DNA from: an uncultured Desulfobacter sp.
GTDB lineage: Bacteria; Desulfobacterota; Desulfobacteria; Desulfobacterales; Desulfobacteraceae
DNA length: 64,000 bases
Direction: 5' to 3'
Assembly (NCBI RefSeq): GCF_963666145.1
Contig: NZ_OY762614.1
Location: forward strand, 5,322,501-5,386,500
Of this stretch, positions 52,111 through 60,552 are shown piece by piece. The notes under the pieces were generated by a model, which was not told the origin of the DNA, ran no database searches, and saw nothing but the letters and a program-made list of their open reading frames with translations. The translations under genes and the position numbers were made by a program. Within the stretch, counting starts at the first letter, position 1. Every line of letters starts with the position of its first letter.

Positions 52111-53514
52111 TTACCAGCCAATGGTCAAATAGTCGTGCATGGAGTTGGCTGCGGCACGTCCTGCACCCATGGCAAGAATAACCGTGGCAGCACCAGTGAC
52201 AATGTCACCACCGGCCCATACACCTTTTTTGGATGTTTTTCCGGTGACGGGGTCTGCGATAATATTTCCCCATTTGTTCAAATTCAGATTCGGGGTGGAG
52301 TTGGTGAGCAGCGGATTGGCGTTGGAGCCCACGGACACCACAACCAGGTCACAGTCGATGTTGAACTCGCTGTCTTCTATGGTTACAGGACGGCGGCGGC
52401 CGGACGCATCCGGTTCGCCCAATTCCATTTTTACACATTCCATGCCAGTCAGGCGTCCATCCTCATCACCATAGAATTTTGTGGGGTTGGTCAGCAGGAC
52501 AAACTCGATTTTTTCTTCTTCTGCATGGTGCAACTCTTCGTTTCTTGCGGGCATTTCATCCCTGGATCGTCTGTACACAACCTTGACGGTTTCAGCACCT
52601 AAACGCATGGCGGTTCTGGCCGAGTCCATGGCCACGTTACCGGCGCCAAGCACCACGACGTTTTTACCCCGGGCAATGGGCGTATCGTATTGCGGGAACA
52701 GATATCCTTTCATCAGGTTGGTCCGGGTCAGGTATTCATTGGCGGAATAAATACCGATGAGGTTTTCGCCGGGCAGGTTCATGAATCTGGGAAGTCCTGC
52801 GCCCACACCGATGTATGCGGCGTCGAAGCCTTCGGCAAATAGTTCGTCAATGGTGACGGTGGCCCCGATGACGGTGTTACATTCAATGGTTGCGCCCATC
52901 TTTTCAAGGGTGGCCACTTCTGCCGCAACAATCTCTTTGGGCAGACGGAATTCGGGGATACCATACACCAGAACCCCGCCGGGTTTGTGAAACGCTTCAA
53001 AAATAGTGACATCGTGTCCCTTGACCAAAAGATCGCCAGCCACGGTCAGGCCCGAGGGGCCGGAGCCGATAACCGCCACTTTCTTACCGGTTTTTTCAGC
53101 CACTGCAGGCACTTCGCCTGTTCCGTTTTTACGCTCCCAGTCTGCAGCAAATCGTTCCAGATATCCAATGGCAACCGGCTTGCCTTTTTTACCTAAAATG
53201 CAGTTGCCTTCGCATTGTTCTTCCTGGGGGCAGACTCTGCCGCAGACAGCGGGAAGGGCATTGCGTTCCCACAGTTTTCTAGCAGCAGCGCTAAAATTAC
53301 CATCGGCTATGCATTTGATAAACTCCGGAATGGCGACTGAAACCGGACATCCCTCCATGCAGGCGGGTTTCTTGCACTGGATACAACGTTTTGCTTCGGT
53401 TATGGCCATCTCTTCGGAAAGACCTAAGGGAACTTCTAAAAAATTTCTGCGCCGAACGTCCGGGTCTTGTTCCGGCATCACTACCCGGTCAACTTTTACT
53501 TTATTCTCTGCCAT
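52111..53514 (-). CDS. nfnB: NADH-dependent reduced ferredoxin:NADP oxidoreductase large subunit (NfnB-type)
   Basis: 467 residues. The N-terminal ferredoxin-like part has cysteine sets for two [4Fe-4S] clusters (RCIQCKKPACMEGCPVS and CGRVCPQEEQCEGNC), then FAD motif AVIGSGPSGLTVAGDLL and NADP motif VVVLGAGNVAMDSARTA with the VYRRSRDEMPA arginines. Length and motifs fit the homotetrameric glutamate synthase small-subunit-like family. Pairing with nfnA (32 bases upstream) shows that it is the NADP(H)-binding, electron-bifurcating half of Nfn (alias Sud), not a GltD partner. It equilibrates NADPH with NADH and ferredoxin in the cytoplasm. GGAGGAATAA precedes the ATG. Confidence 0.92.
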   Translation of the reverse strand: MAENKVKVDRVVMPEQDPDVRRRNFLEVPLGLSEEMAITEAKRCIQCKKPACMEGCPVSVAIPEFIKCIADGNFSAAARKLWERNALPAVCGRVCPQEEQCEGNCILGKKGKPVAIGYLERFAADWERKNGTGEVPAVAEKTGKKVAVIGSGPSGLTVAGDLLVKGHDVTIFEAFHKPGGVLVYGIPEFRLPKEIVAAEVATLEKMGATIECNTVIGATVTIDELFAEGFDAAYIGVGAGLPRFMNLPGENLIGIYSANEYLTRTNLMKGYLFPQYDTPIARGKNVVVLGAGNVAMDSARTAMRLGAETVKVVYRRSRDEMPARNEELHHAEEEKIEFVLLTNPTKFYGDEDGRLTGMECVKMELGEPDASGRRRPVTIEDSEFNIDCDLVVVSVGSNANPLLTNSTPNLNLNKWGNIIADPVTGKTSKKGVWAGGDIVTGAATVILAMGAGRAAANSMHDYLTIGW

Positions 53515-53546
53515 TTATTCCTCCATATATCCCTGAAACGGGCGCA

Positions 53547-54386
53547 TTATTTTGAATTGCATTGACATTTGTTGTAAGCATCCATGGATTGTTTTTCAAC
53601 TTCCGAATAGGATGCAAGCCGTTTGGCAAGGCCATCAAAATCAACCTGGTGACCGTCAAATTCAGGGCCGTCCACACATGCGAATTTTGTTTTTCCGCCG
53701 ATGGATACCCGACATCCGCCGCACATCCCTGTGCCGTCCACCATGATGGGGTTGAGGCTGACCATGGTTTTGACGCCTTTATCCTTGGTAATCAGGCTGC
53801 AGAACTTCATCATGGGAATGGGGCCGATGGCCACAACCAGGGCAATATCCTCCTTTTCGATGGTCTCTTTGAGTATATCCGTTACAAATCCGTGGTGGCC
53901 CTTGGAACCGTCATCTGTGCAAATATGAAGAGTATTGGAAGCCTCTCGCATCTTATCTTCCAAGATAAGCAGGTCGTAAGTTCTGGAGCCCAGAATTGAG
54001 ATGACTTCATTGCCGGCTTTCTTTAGAGCGCGTGCAATGGGATGAAGAACGGCAATACCGGTTCCGCCGCCTACGCAAACAACTTTTCCTAATTTCTCGA
54101 TGTGGGTGGGTGCTCCCAGAGGACCGATGAGTGCATAGTATTCCTCGCCGACCTTAAGATCCTTGAACCGGGCCGTGGATTTGCCGACAACCATATAAAT
54201 AATGGTGATGGTGCCTTTTTCGGGGTTTGTGTCCGCCATGGTCAACGGGACGCGTTCACCGGTTTCGTCTGCCTGAAGAATGACAAACTGACCGGGCTTG
54301 GCCTTTCTGGATATGCGGGGCGCGTCTATTTCGTTGAGGATAATGGTCCCTTGGGCCAATTCCTCACGATGCACTATTTTTGCCAT
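53547..54386 (-). CDS. nfnA: Nfn small subunit, NAD-dependent FAD/[2Fe-2S] protein
   Basis: 279 residues, of the ferredoxin-NADP reductase/dihydroorotate dehydrogenase electron-transfer family. An FAD-binding beta-barrel (about 1-100; VPLTMADTNPEKGTITIIY), a NAD-binding domain with CVGGGTGIAVLHPIARALKK, and a C-terminal [2Fe-2S] site in GTGMCGGCRVSIGGKTKFAC followed by VDGPEFDGHQVDFDG. This is the usual NfnA signature. It is the bifurcating enzyme's NAD(H) subunit. AAGGAGAATAATA precedes the ATG. The stop is 32 bases before nfnB. AT-rich upstream DNA has two TTGTGAA/TTGTTAA half-sites that could bind Rex. Confidence 0.92.
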   Translation of the reverse strand: MAKIVHREELAQGTIILNEIDAPRISRKAKPGQFVILQADETGERVPLTMADTNPEKGTITIIYMVVGKSTARFKDLKVGEEYYALIGPLGAPTHIEKLGKVVCVGGGTGIAVLHPIARALKKAGNEVISILGSRTYDLLILEDKMREASNTLHICTDDGSKGHHGFVTDILKETIEKEDIALVVAIGPIPMMKFCSLITKDKGVKTMVSLNPIMVDGTGMCGGCRVSIGGKTKFACVDGPEFDGHQVDFDGLAKRLASYSEVEKQSMDAYNKCQCNSK

Positions 54387-54991
54387 TATTATTCTCCTTC
54401 TTTAGTTGTGAAAAATAATTTAAAAAATTGTTAAAAAAAATTTATGAAAATTGTCCTCGCTAGTAAATTAAATAAATGCATTTATATATTGAACAATGTC
54501 CATAAATCAAGTAGAAACCCGGTGTGGTTTTGTATACAATTATTTAAAATAAATAAATAATGTAAAGATAGCATGCCATCTTCATCACTCAAAACCGGTT
54601 AGAACTTAAAATTTAGGGCAATTTTTAAGATACACCCGAAATAAACCCTTTTTCAAGGTTCATTATCAATAATTTTTGAAATAATTTATTTTTTCGTTTA
54701 ATCTTCAAAAAAATTGAATTGAAATGCTGTGTTTCTTTGTGGAGATACGCAAAAAGGGGCTAAATCCTAATGTTTTGCCAGCCTGGCGGTAATATACATT
54801 CAATTTTTTTGGAGGATTGCTGCTGCAGAGTCAAAGATGAGACAACGGGGGGCTTAAGTAAAATTGCACTGAGTGGATAGAATTAGTCCTGGTAGGGTTT
54901 CGTGCAGTCATGGACTGAACCGGTCAATCGACATTCGGGTTCAGCCCACAACGAAATATTGAAGTAACTCAATAATTGTGTAACTTGTGTT
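54387..54991. other. AT-rich intergenic region with a hairpin near pckG
   Basis: 605 bases between divergent nfnA (minus) and the end of pckG (minus). Two TTGTGAA/TTGTTAA elements lie at 54406-54412 and 54428-54434, 22 bases apart. Near 54897-54957 the sequences TTTCGT...ACTGAACC and GGTTCAG...ACGAAA form an imperfect hairpin that may end the pckG transcript. No gene is visible. Confidence 0.45.
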
Positions 54992-56935
54992 TTACATTCG
55001 GTTTTCAAAGTAATCCGGCAGGATCACATCTCCTGCTTTTTCTTTTAGATTCAGCAGGTCTGATTTTTGTGCCGCAAGAATTTCAAACAGTTTTTCGGGA
55101 AGGTTTTCTTCCTCTGCGTATGCGGCTTGCTGCAGTTCAATGCGCTGGATGATTTTTTCGGTGTACAGGGCAAACTGCATGTCATACAGGGACCTTGGGT
55201 AGTCCTTGTCAATGATCTGCTTGAACAGCGCGGCCAGATCCTCGTAACAGGGCAGGTTGCCGATGGGTGTCGGCAGGTGTCCGACTTCGTTGTGTGCATA
55301 TCTTTCCAGCCATGCCAGCCACACTTTGACGTCCCTTTTCTCCCCGAGAAGCTTTTTTGAATCGCCGCCCCGGGCCTGGTGGGTCAGAAAGTAGTTCAGG
55401 CCTGCCATCACTGGTTGGAACGGTTCCTTAATATCCGGGTTGTTGAAAAATTTGAACTGGGCATCCATGTAATCGCCCAGTGCGCCGGGAATAAAAGGGG
55501 CATTGGCCCAGGGGGCGCGTTTAATGCCGGAAACCCCGACCTCCGTGGCCGTGCTGGCAGAGACGATACAGGCACCGATCACCACACCGGCATCCGGGTT
55601 CTTTGCCACCCACACCGGCGGCATGGTGTCCGCATCCCTGCCCGAATAGGTGAATATCCGTGTCACCACCCCTTCGGGATTGGCTGCTTCACAAGAGTAG
55701 TTCTCCAGGCATTCCGAGGCCAGGGTACATCTGGAGTTGGGATGGGAAATGGGGATGGGCTCTGCCTTGTCGTTTGTTTTTCCCTGGTACCATTCACCCT
55801 GAAAGTTGATCCCTTTTTGGGGGGCAGGCTCCATATTACCGACCCAGTGGGGTTTAAGCTCTTCGTCCATCAGGACGTTTGACCAGATCACCTCGCACCC
55901 GGGCTGCCGCAATACCCTCATCAACAAAGGATCACCTTCATCATTTACACCTTCCACAATGCCGAAGATCCCGTTTTCGGGGTTGATGGTCCGAATGGTG
56001 CCGTCCTGGGCGATCCACATCTGGGCCAGGTCGTCCCCGATAAATACATTGCCGGCCATGGCCGTTGTGGTTTTTCCGCATCCCGAAGGGGCCGCCCCGG
56101 CACACCAGGTGGTCCGGCCCCCAGGACCTCCGATGCCGGTAATGAACATATGTTCGGACAACTCCCGGCCCCGGTCCTGGTATACAGCCTTGTCCACAGC
56201 AAACCTGTGATTGCCTTTTTTAAGCAGCAGGGTGTTGCCGGCATAGGTGCATTTCCAGGCATAGGTGGTCTGGTGTTTGCGGTCCATGAACACCCGGGCA
56301 TGGGGAAGATCCTCGGTGCGGTTCAAGCCTTCGGAGTGTACGTTGGTGAAAAAATATCCCTTTTGTTCAACTTCACGGTCAAAATAATCAAATGCGTTTC
56401 GATACAGCAGTTCCGCGCTGTGGGATATATAGGCTGAGGAGGTCAGTTCCAACGCTGGGTTGGCTGCAGGAGAGCCCACAGGTCCCCTCATATAAAATCC
56501 CACGATCATGGTCAGGTTTTCCATGATACCGGACATGTGATCTTCAATCTCCTGCACGGCTTTTTCAGGGGGCATCCGGTTGGCAAGGCTGGATACCCGG
56601 TCTTCGGGTTCAGCAATGTAATAGGTGCGGTCCACGATTCTGCCCTGCTCGCCGGCCAGGTCAAAATGGATGGTGTGACCGTCCATGGCCAGGGCGTTTT
56701 CTTCGCCCTTTTCCAGGGCAATTTTGCGGATGATTTCCTTGTCTTCGTCTGATCCGGTATTTATAAATACGTTTGACGGCCTGCAAAGGGCAATGGCGTT
56801 GGCGATACGGACCAGTACATCCGGGTGTTTGATCTTGGCAAGTTTTGCGGATTGTGTGCTGTCAAGTATTGATGCAAACAGATTTAGGGCCTGATTGGGA
56901 GAGATGATTTTCCCAAGGGTGCGTAAGGGGTCCAT
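54992..56935 (-). CDS. pckG: Phosphoenolpyruvate carboxykinase (GTP)
   Basis: 647 residues; catalyses oxaloacetate + GTP to PEP + CO2 + GDP for gluconeogenesis from acetate. The P-loop is GAAPSGCGKTTTAMAG, with the following FIGDDLAQMW metal/kinase-2 region; also present are GPVGSPAANPALELTSSAY, FTYSGRDADTMPPVWVAKNP and the C-terminal LARYAHNEVG-like stretch. The catalytic-loop motif differs slightly from animal PCK (FPSACGKT), being SGCGKT here, which is seen in a bacterial subgroup. The ATG at 56935 has a weak ribosome site. Single-gene unit; gap of 362 bases to the divergent PHP gene holds only AT-rich sequence. Confidence 0.92.
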   Translation of the reverse strand: MDPLRTLGKIISPNQALNLFASILDSTQSAKLAKIKHPDVLVRIANAIALCRPSNVFINTGSDEDKEIIRKIALEKGEENALAMDGHTIHFDLAGEQGRIVDRTYYIAEPEDRVSSLANRMPPEKAVQEIEDHMSGIMENLTMIVGFYMRGPVGSPAANPALELTSSAYISHSAELLYRNAFDYFDREVEQKGYFFTNVHSEGLNRTEDLPHARVFMDRKHQTTYAWKCTYAGNTLLLKKGNHRFAVDKAVYQDRGRELSEHMFITGIGGPGGRTTWCAGAAPSGCGKTTTAMAGNVFIGDDLAQMWIAQDGTIRTINPENGIFGIVEGVNDEGDPLLMRVLRQPGCEVIWSNVLMDEELKPHWVGNMEPAPQKGINFQGEWYQGKTNDKAEPIPISHPNSRCTLASECLENYSCEAANPEGVVTRIFTYSGRDADTMPPVWVAKNPDAGVVIGACIVSASTATEVGVSGIKRAPWANAPFIPGALGDYMDAQFKFFNNPDIKEPFQPVMAGLNYFLTHQARGGDSKKLLGEKRDVKVWLAWLERYAHNEVGHLPTPIGNLPCYEDLAALFKQIIDKDYPRSLYDMQFALYTEKIIQRIELQQAAYAEEENLPEKLFEILAAQKSDLLNLKEKAGDVILPDYFENRM

Positions 56936-57297
56936 AGGGTATTAAGTCCAGATGTTTATGGATTGTCAACGTTCAAAGGCTTGTCTTTATAATTTTATTT
57001 TTTTCTGACAGGCTTTTAGACCGATTTTGATCTCTAAAAAGTGACAATATTGTTTAATTCTTCAGCCGGTCGAACATCTTAACTCAAAATGACAATTCAG
57101 ATTGCCAACGATTTCCAATGCTTGAAACCGACTTTGGGCCAATTTATAATAGCTGTCCTTTCTACCATTTAATCCGTGAAAATCAAATAGAATATTACAA
57201 AATGGTTAAAAAAATAAAATATGTCCGGGCCGGTTTGATTTATGATAAAACGGGTATCATTGTATAAATAAAGTAAACTTTCACTGGCAGGAGGCAG

Positions 57298-58227
57298 TTG
57301 ATGACACATATATTTGCAGATTTGCACAATCATACCACCGCGTCTGACGGGGATTTTTCCCCCGGTGAACTGGTTGCCCGGGCCGCGGGGTTAGGGATTA
57401 AGGTTTTAGGCGTCACAGACCATGATACCCTCGACGGACTTGAGCCGGCATTGGCGGCTGGCGGCCCCCAAGGGGTCGAGGTGTTCCCCGGTGTGGAGAT
57501 CTCCGTGCGCTTCAAGCGGGAATTTTTCACGGGCACCTTGCACGTGCTGACCTATTTTTCAAAGGCGCTGTTAAAAGACGCCGGGTTTGTCTCACGGTTT
57601 AAAACGCTGTTGGCCCAGGGTCGGGGAGAGGCGCTGGTCCGGGCAAGAATTGATAAAATCAATGAGGAGTTTGGCCCTGGCGGTCGGTCTGCTTTGCTGT
57701 CAAGGGATTTGACCTTTGAGGATATTGCCGCCTATTCGGACAATGCCTCCCGGCGTCATTTTGCCATGGCCCTGGACGAAAAACTGGGTATTTCAGACAA
57801 AGACACCATTACCCAAATCATCGGCAACGACAGTCCCGCCTATCTGCCGTCTGGGGTGGATCTTGACCTGGTAAAAGGTTTTTTGACAACCGAACCTGTG
57901 GTTGGGGTGCTGGCCCACCCGGCCGCCGGATCTTTTCCCGGGGAGGGACATTACAAGGAGGTGCTGCCGCCCATAGAGACCGTGTCCCGCCTGCTGCCCG
58001 AGATGCTGGATGCCGGAGTCAAAGGCCTTGAGGTCCATTATCCGGGCCATATTCAGGAACACAGGGCGCTGTTGCTGGCGTGGGCACAAAAATATGGACT
58101 GCTTGTCACCGGCGGTTCCGACTGCCATGACAATGCCAAACGTCCTTTGGGGGCTGCCGGGGCCGGTGAACAGGAATTTGAGCGGTTAAAACAGGAGGTA
58201 TTGTGCGCAGAAAAGAAAAGCAGATAA
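57298..58227 (+). CDS. PHP-domain phosphoesterase (RNase AM/YciV type)
   Basis: A 309-residue polymerase-and-histidinol-phosphatase (PHP) protein. It starts with DLHNHTTASDGDFSPGELVARAAGLG, then GVTDHDTLDG, and FPGVEIS, giving the metal-binding His/Asp/Glu set, with GVLAHPA and VTGGSDCHD near the C-terminus. Length and motif order match the 3',5'-nucleoside bisphosphate phosphatase/5'-3' exoribonuclease group. It acts in the cytoplasm. A CAGGAGGCAGTTG site precedes the ATG. Its 3' end overlaps the next gene by 25 bases, so translation is probably coupled. Confidence 0.88.
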   Translation: MMTHIFADLHNHTTASDGDFSPGELVARAAGLGIKVLGVTDHDTLDGLEPALAAGGPQGVEVFPGVEISVRFKREFFTGTLHVLTYFSKALLKDAGFVSRFKTLLAQGRGEALVRARIDKINEEFGPGGRSALLSRDLTFEDIAAYSDNASRRHFAMALDEKLGISDKDTITQIIGNDSPAYLPSGVDLDLVKGFLTTEPVVGVLAHPAAGSFPGEGHYKEVLPPIETVSRLLPEMLDAGVKGLEVHYPGHIQEHRALLLAWAQKYGLLVTGGSDCHDNAKRPLGAAGAGEQEFERLKQEVLCAEKKSR

Positions 58228-58658
58228 CGGATCAGGAGCAGATTGACGACATCATAAATCAGGCCAAAGTCTGCCGCCTGGGCCTGTCAGACAACGGGCA
58301 GCCCTATGTGGTGCCCTTGCATTTCGGGTATGATCATCCTTTTTTATATTTTCATGGGGCAGATACGGGGCGCAAGCTTGATATTCTGGCGGCCAATCCA
58401 CAGGTCTGCTTTGAATTTGATGAACTGATAAAGCTGAATAAACACGCCTCTGCCTGCAACTGGGGAACATCCTATACCAGCATTATCGGCGAAGGAACGG
58501 CACGTATTCTTGTTGATCCGGATGAAAAAATTAAAGGCCTGAACTGCATCATGGCCCAATATTCCTCCCGCACCCATGAATTTGATCCCCAGGATCTGGC
58601 CCAAACGGCCGTGATTGAGGTCAAGATTCTGGATATGACAGCGAAACTGTCCGGGTAG
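58203..58658 (+). CDS. Pyridoxamine-5'-phosphate oxidase-fold flavoprotein (NimA-like)
   Basis: A 151-residue flavin-binding protein of the PNPOx/NimA family. The core reads VCRLGLSDNGQPYVVPLHFGYD, HPFLYFHGADTGRKLDIL, VCFEFDELIKLN, with the Tyr-Val-Val-Pro strand and FHG segment typical of FMN-binding split barrels. Members reduce nitroimidazoles or act as unspecified FMN reductases. The start is GTG at 58203, inside the PHP gene; the frame has no later start before the family domain. The overlap with the PHP gene indicates coupling. Closest alternative name is pyridoxamine oxidase, but key PNP residues cannot be confirmed. Confidence 0.82.
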   Translation: MRRKEKQITDQEQIDDIINQAKVCRLGLSDNGQPYVVPLHFGYDHPFLYFHGADTGRKLDILAANPQVCFEFDELIKLNKHASACNWGTSYTSIIGEGTARILVDPDEKIKGLNCIMAQYSSRTHEFDPQDLAQTAVIEVKILDMTAKLSG

Positions 58659-58667
58659 CGTCTGTTT

Positions 58668-58718
58668 TTAACTACGGAATTCACGGAAAGACACTGAAAA
58701 TAAAATTTCCGTGGTTAA
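58668..58718. terminator. Hairpin of the TTAACCACGGAA type
   Basis: TTAACTACGGAA (58668-58679) pairs with TTCCGTGGTTAA (58707-58718), loop with ACACTGAAAATA. It overlaps the stop of the minus-strand aminotransferase gene. A related hairpin sits at 17458-17497. Confidence 0.65.
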
Positions 58719-60112
58719 AATGTTTTTTTGATGGCGTTGGCAACGGCCGTGACCATGGTGTCAATCTCAGCTTCGGACACGGTGAGGCAGGGAACAAAAT
58801 ATAAAGTCGTGTTCATGCCCGGCAGGCTGCTGTTGGTTCTGCCCACAATTACTTTTTCGGCAAGGATGTTGCCCATCAGTGCTGCCATCTGTCGTTCACT
58901 GGGCGGTGTTTTCTTCTCTTTGTCCACAACGATCTCCAGACCGCAAAAAAGTCCCACCCCCCTGACATCGCCAACCACAGGTAAAGATGTAAGTGCCTTG
59001 AGGTGCTCAAGCAGCAGTATTCCTTTTTCTCGGCTGTTTTCCACAAGATGCTCGTCTTCAATGATGCGGGTACTCTCCAGGGCCGCAGCCATGGGGGCGG
59101 TACAGCCGCCATAGGTGCTGATATCCCGGAAAAAGTTGGTCTGTTCTTCGGGATTGGCGGTGTCATTGAGGAAAATATCATAGATCTCCTGCTTTACGGC
59201 GGTGGCGGAAAGGGCTTCGTAGGAGCTTGCCAATCCCTTGGCCATGGTGATGATGTCCGGGTCCACATCGTAGTGATCATGCCCCCAGAATTTTCCGGTG
59301 CGGCCAAATCCGCATACCACCTCATCCATGATGATCCATACCCCATATTTTTTACAGATTTCCTGGACCATGGGAAAATACTCTTTGACCGGCGGGATGA
59401 TTCCGCCGCCCGCTGTGATGGGCTCCACGATAAATCCGCCCACAGTGTCCGGCCCTTCTTTTAAAATGACCTCTTCCACGGCCCGGGCGCAGTCGATATC
59501 ACATCCCGGATAGCTCTTGTCAAAGGGGCAGCGGTAGCACAGGCAGTGGGGCACTTGCGCAAAGCCCTCCACAAATGGCCCGAATCCCTTTTTCCGTTCA
59601 AACTGGCCGCAGGCGCTCATGGTGGCGATGGTGGTGCCGTGATAGTCACGGTCCCGGTAAAGTATTTTGTATTTGCCTTTGCGCTGGTTACAAATTCGTG
59701 AGGCCAGTCTCACCATTTTGAACGCTTTTTCATTGGCTTCGGAGCCGGAACTGGAAAAGTATATTTTTCCATGGCGGGGCAAAAGTTCCAGCAATTTGGC
59801 GGCAAATTTGATGGCCGGAATGGAGCCGTAGGCACCGGCAAAGTAGGGCATCTGTTTTAACTGCTCATAGACCGCCCGGGCAATGGATTCCCTGCCGTAT
59901 CCCACCATGACGCTCCATACACCGCCTGAGGTGGCATCCAGGTATTCGTTGCCCCGGATGTCGTAAATGTTCAAGCCCCGGCCCCCCACAACGATCATCT
60001 GCTCTTTTTCTTTAAACACGGTGTGGGATTTCAGATGATGCCACAGGCTGTTATTATCGTTTTCCACCATGGTTTCAACGTCATATTCGAGCCAGTTGAC
60101 AGGTGATGTCAT
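58715..60112 (-). CDS. Class III omega-aminotransferase, taurine:pyruvate type
   Basis: A 465-residue PLP aminotransferase. The pattern NEYLDATSGGVWSVMVGYG, YFSSSGSEANEKAFKMVR, RDYHGTT, the PLP-phosphate region EPITAGGG, IMDEVVCGFGRTGKFWG and the active-site Lys in TMAKGLASSY fit class III enzymes. The DATSGGVW and GPFVEGFAQVPHCLCYRCPF stretches resemble taurine:pyruvate aminotransferases. It could instead transaminate beta-alanine or beta-aminoisobutyrate. It starts 4 bases inside the end of the ferritin-like gene (ATGA overlap) and lies in an operon with a CoA-acylating semialdehyde dehydrogenase. That pair is consistent with omega-amino acid degradation to an acyl-CoA. Confidence 0.88.
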   Translation of the reverse strand: MTSPVNWLEYDVETMVENDNNSLWHHLKSHTVFKEKEQMIVVGGRGLNIYDIRGNEYLDATSGGVWSVMVGYGRESIARAVYEQLKQMPYFAGAYGSIPAIKFAAKLLELLPRHGKIYFSSSGSEANEKAFKMVRLASRICNQRKGKYKILYRDRDYHGTTIATMSACGQFERKKGFGPFVEGFAQVPHCLCYRCPFDKSYPGCDIDCARAVEEVILKEGPDTVGGFIVEPITAGGGIIPPVKEYFPMVQEICKKYGVWIIMDEVVCGFGRTGKFWGHDHYDVDPDIITMAKGLASSYEALSATAVKQEIYDIFLNDTANPEEQTNFFRDISTYGGCTAPMAAALESTRIIEDEHLVENSREKGILLLEHLKALTSLPVVGDVRGVGLFCGLEIVVDKEKKTPPSERQMAALMGNILAEKVIVGRTNSSLPGMNTTLYFVPCLTVSEAEIDTMVTAVANAIKKTF

Positions 60113-60543
60113 GATTTTGTTCCTTCAATCGTTTGTAATTCTTTAAGGTGCTTTTTTTTAAGGCCCTTGAGGGCCCGGGATACTTCTGCCTGGCCTTTGA
60201 GTTTGTCTGCGGCCACTTCATAAAAGGCTGCGGCCCGATTCCCCATTTGAATGACCAGGGGGGCAATATCCTGACCGTGCAGGGTGGATAGATCGGGTAG
60301 ATCCAAGGCAAACGGATCCCGGGAAAATCCTTGAATGGTTTCCAGAATCATTTCTGTTACGTTTTCACGGCGTACCCGCCGAACCTCGGCGAGTCTTTTT
60401 TGTGCGGATTTGCCAAGGGTCTGAAGCCAATGCTTTAAATCCTCACAATGGGGCAGGGCCATGATAGTATTGCAGAAATCCAGCTGCCGGCTTTCGATCT
60501 CTTCTGCAAAGGTTAAAATACTTCCAAAATTAACCAGGGGCAT
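60109..60543 (-). CDS. Small helical protein, ferritin/rubrerythrin-like
   Basis: A 144-residue alpha-helical protein. The beginning (MPLVNFGSILTFAEEIESRQLDF) resembles the first helix of ferritin-like/rubrerythrin proteins, which open with IxxFAxxxExxA. The later helices are Lys/Arg-rich (ARRKRLAEVRR-like, KHLKELQTIEG) and no ExxH metal motifs are seen, so it is probably not a working di-iron enzyme. AGGAGGATCAT precedes the ATG. It lies nine bases after the dehydrogenase and overlaps the aminotransferase by 4 bases. It may be a structural or regulatory subunit of the pathway. Function unknown. Confidence 0.72.
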   Translation of the reverse strand: MPLVNFGSILTFAEEIESRQLDFCNTIMALPHCEDLKHWLQTLGKSAQKRLAEVRRVRRENVTEMILETIQGFSRDPFALDLPDLSTLHGQDIAPLVIQMGNRAAAFYEVAADKLKGQAEVSRALKGLKKKHLKELQTIEGTKS

Positions 60544-60552
60544 ATGATCCTC

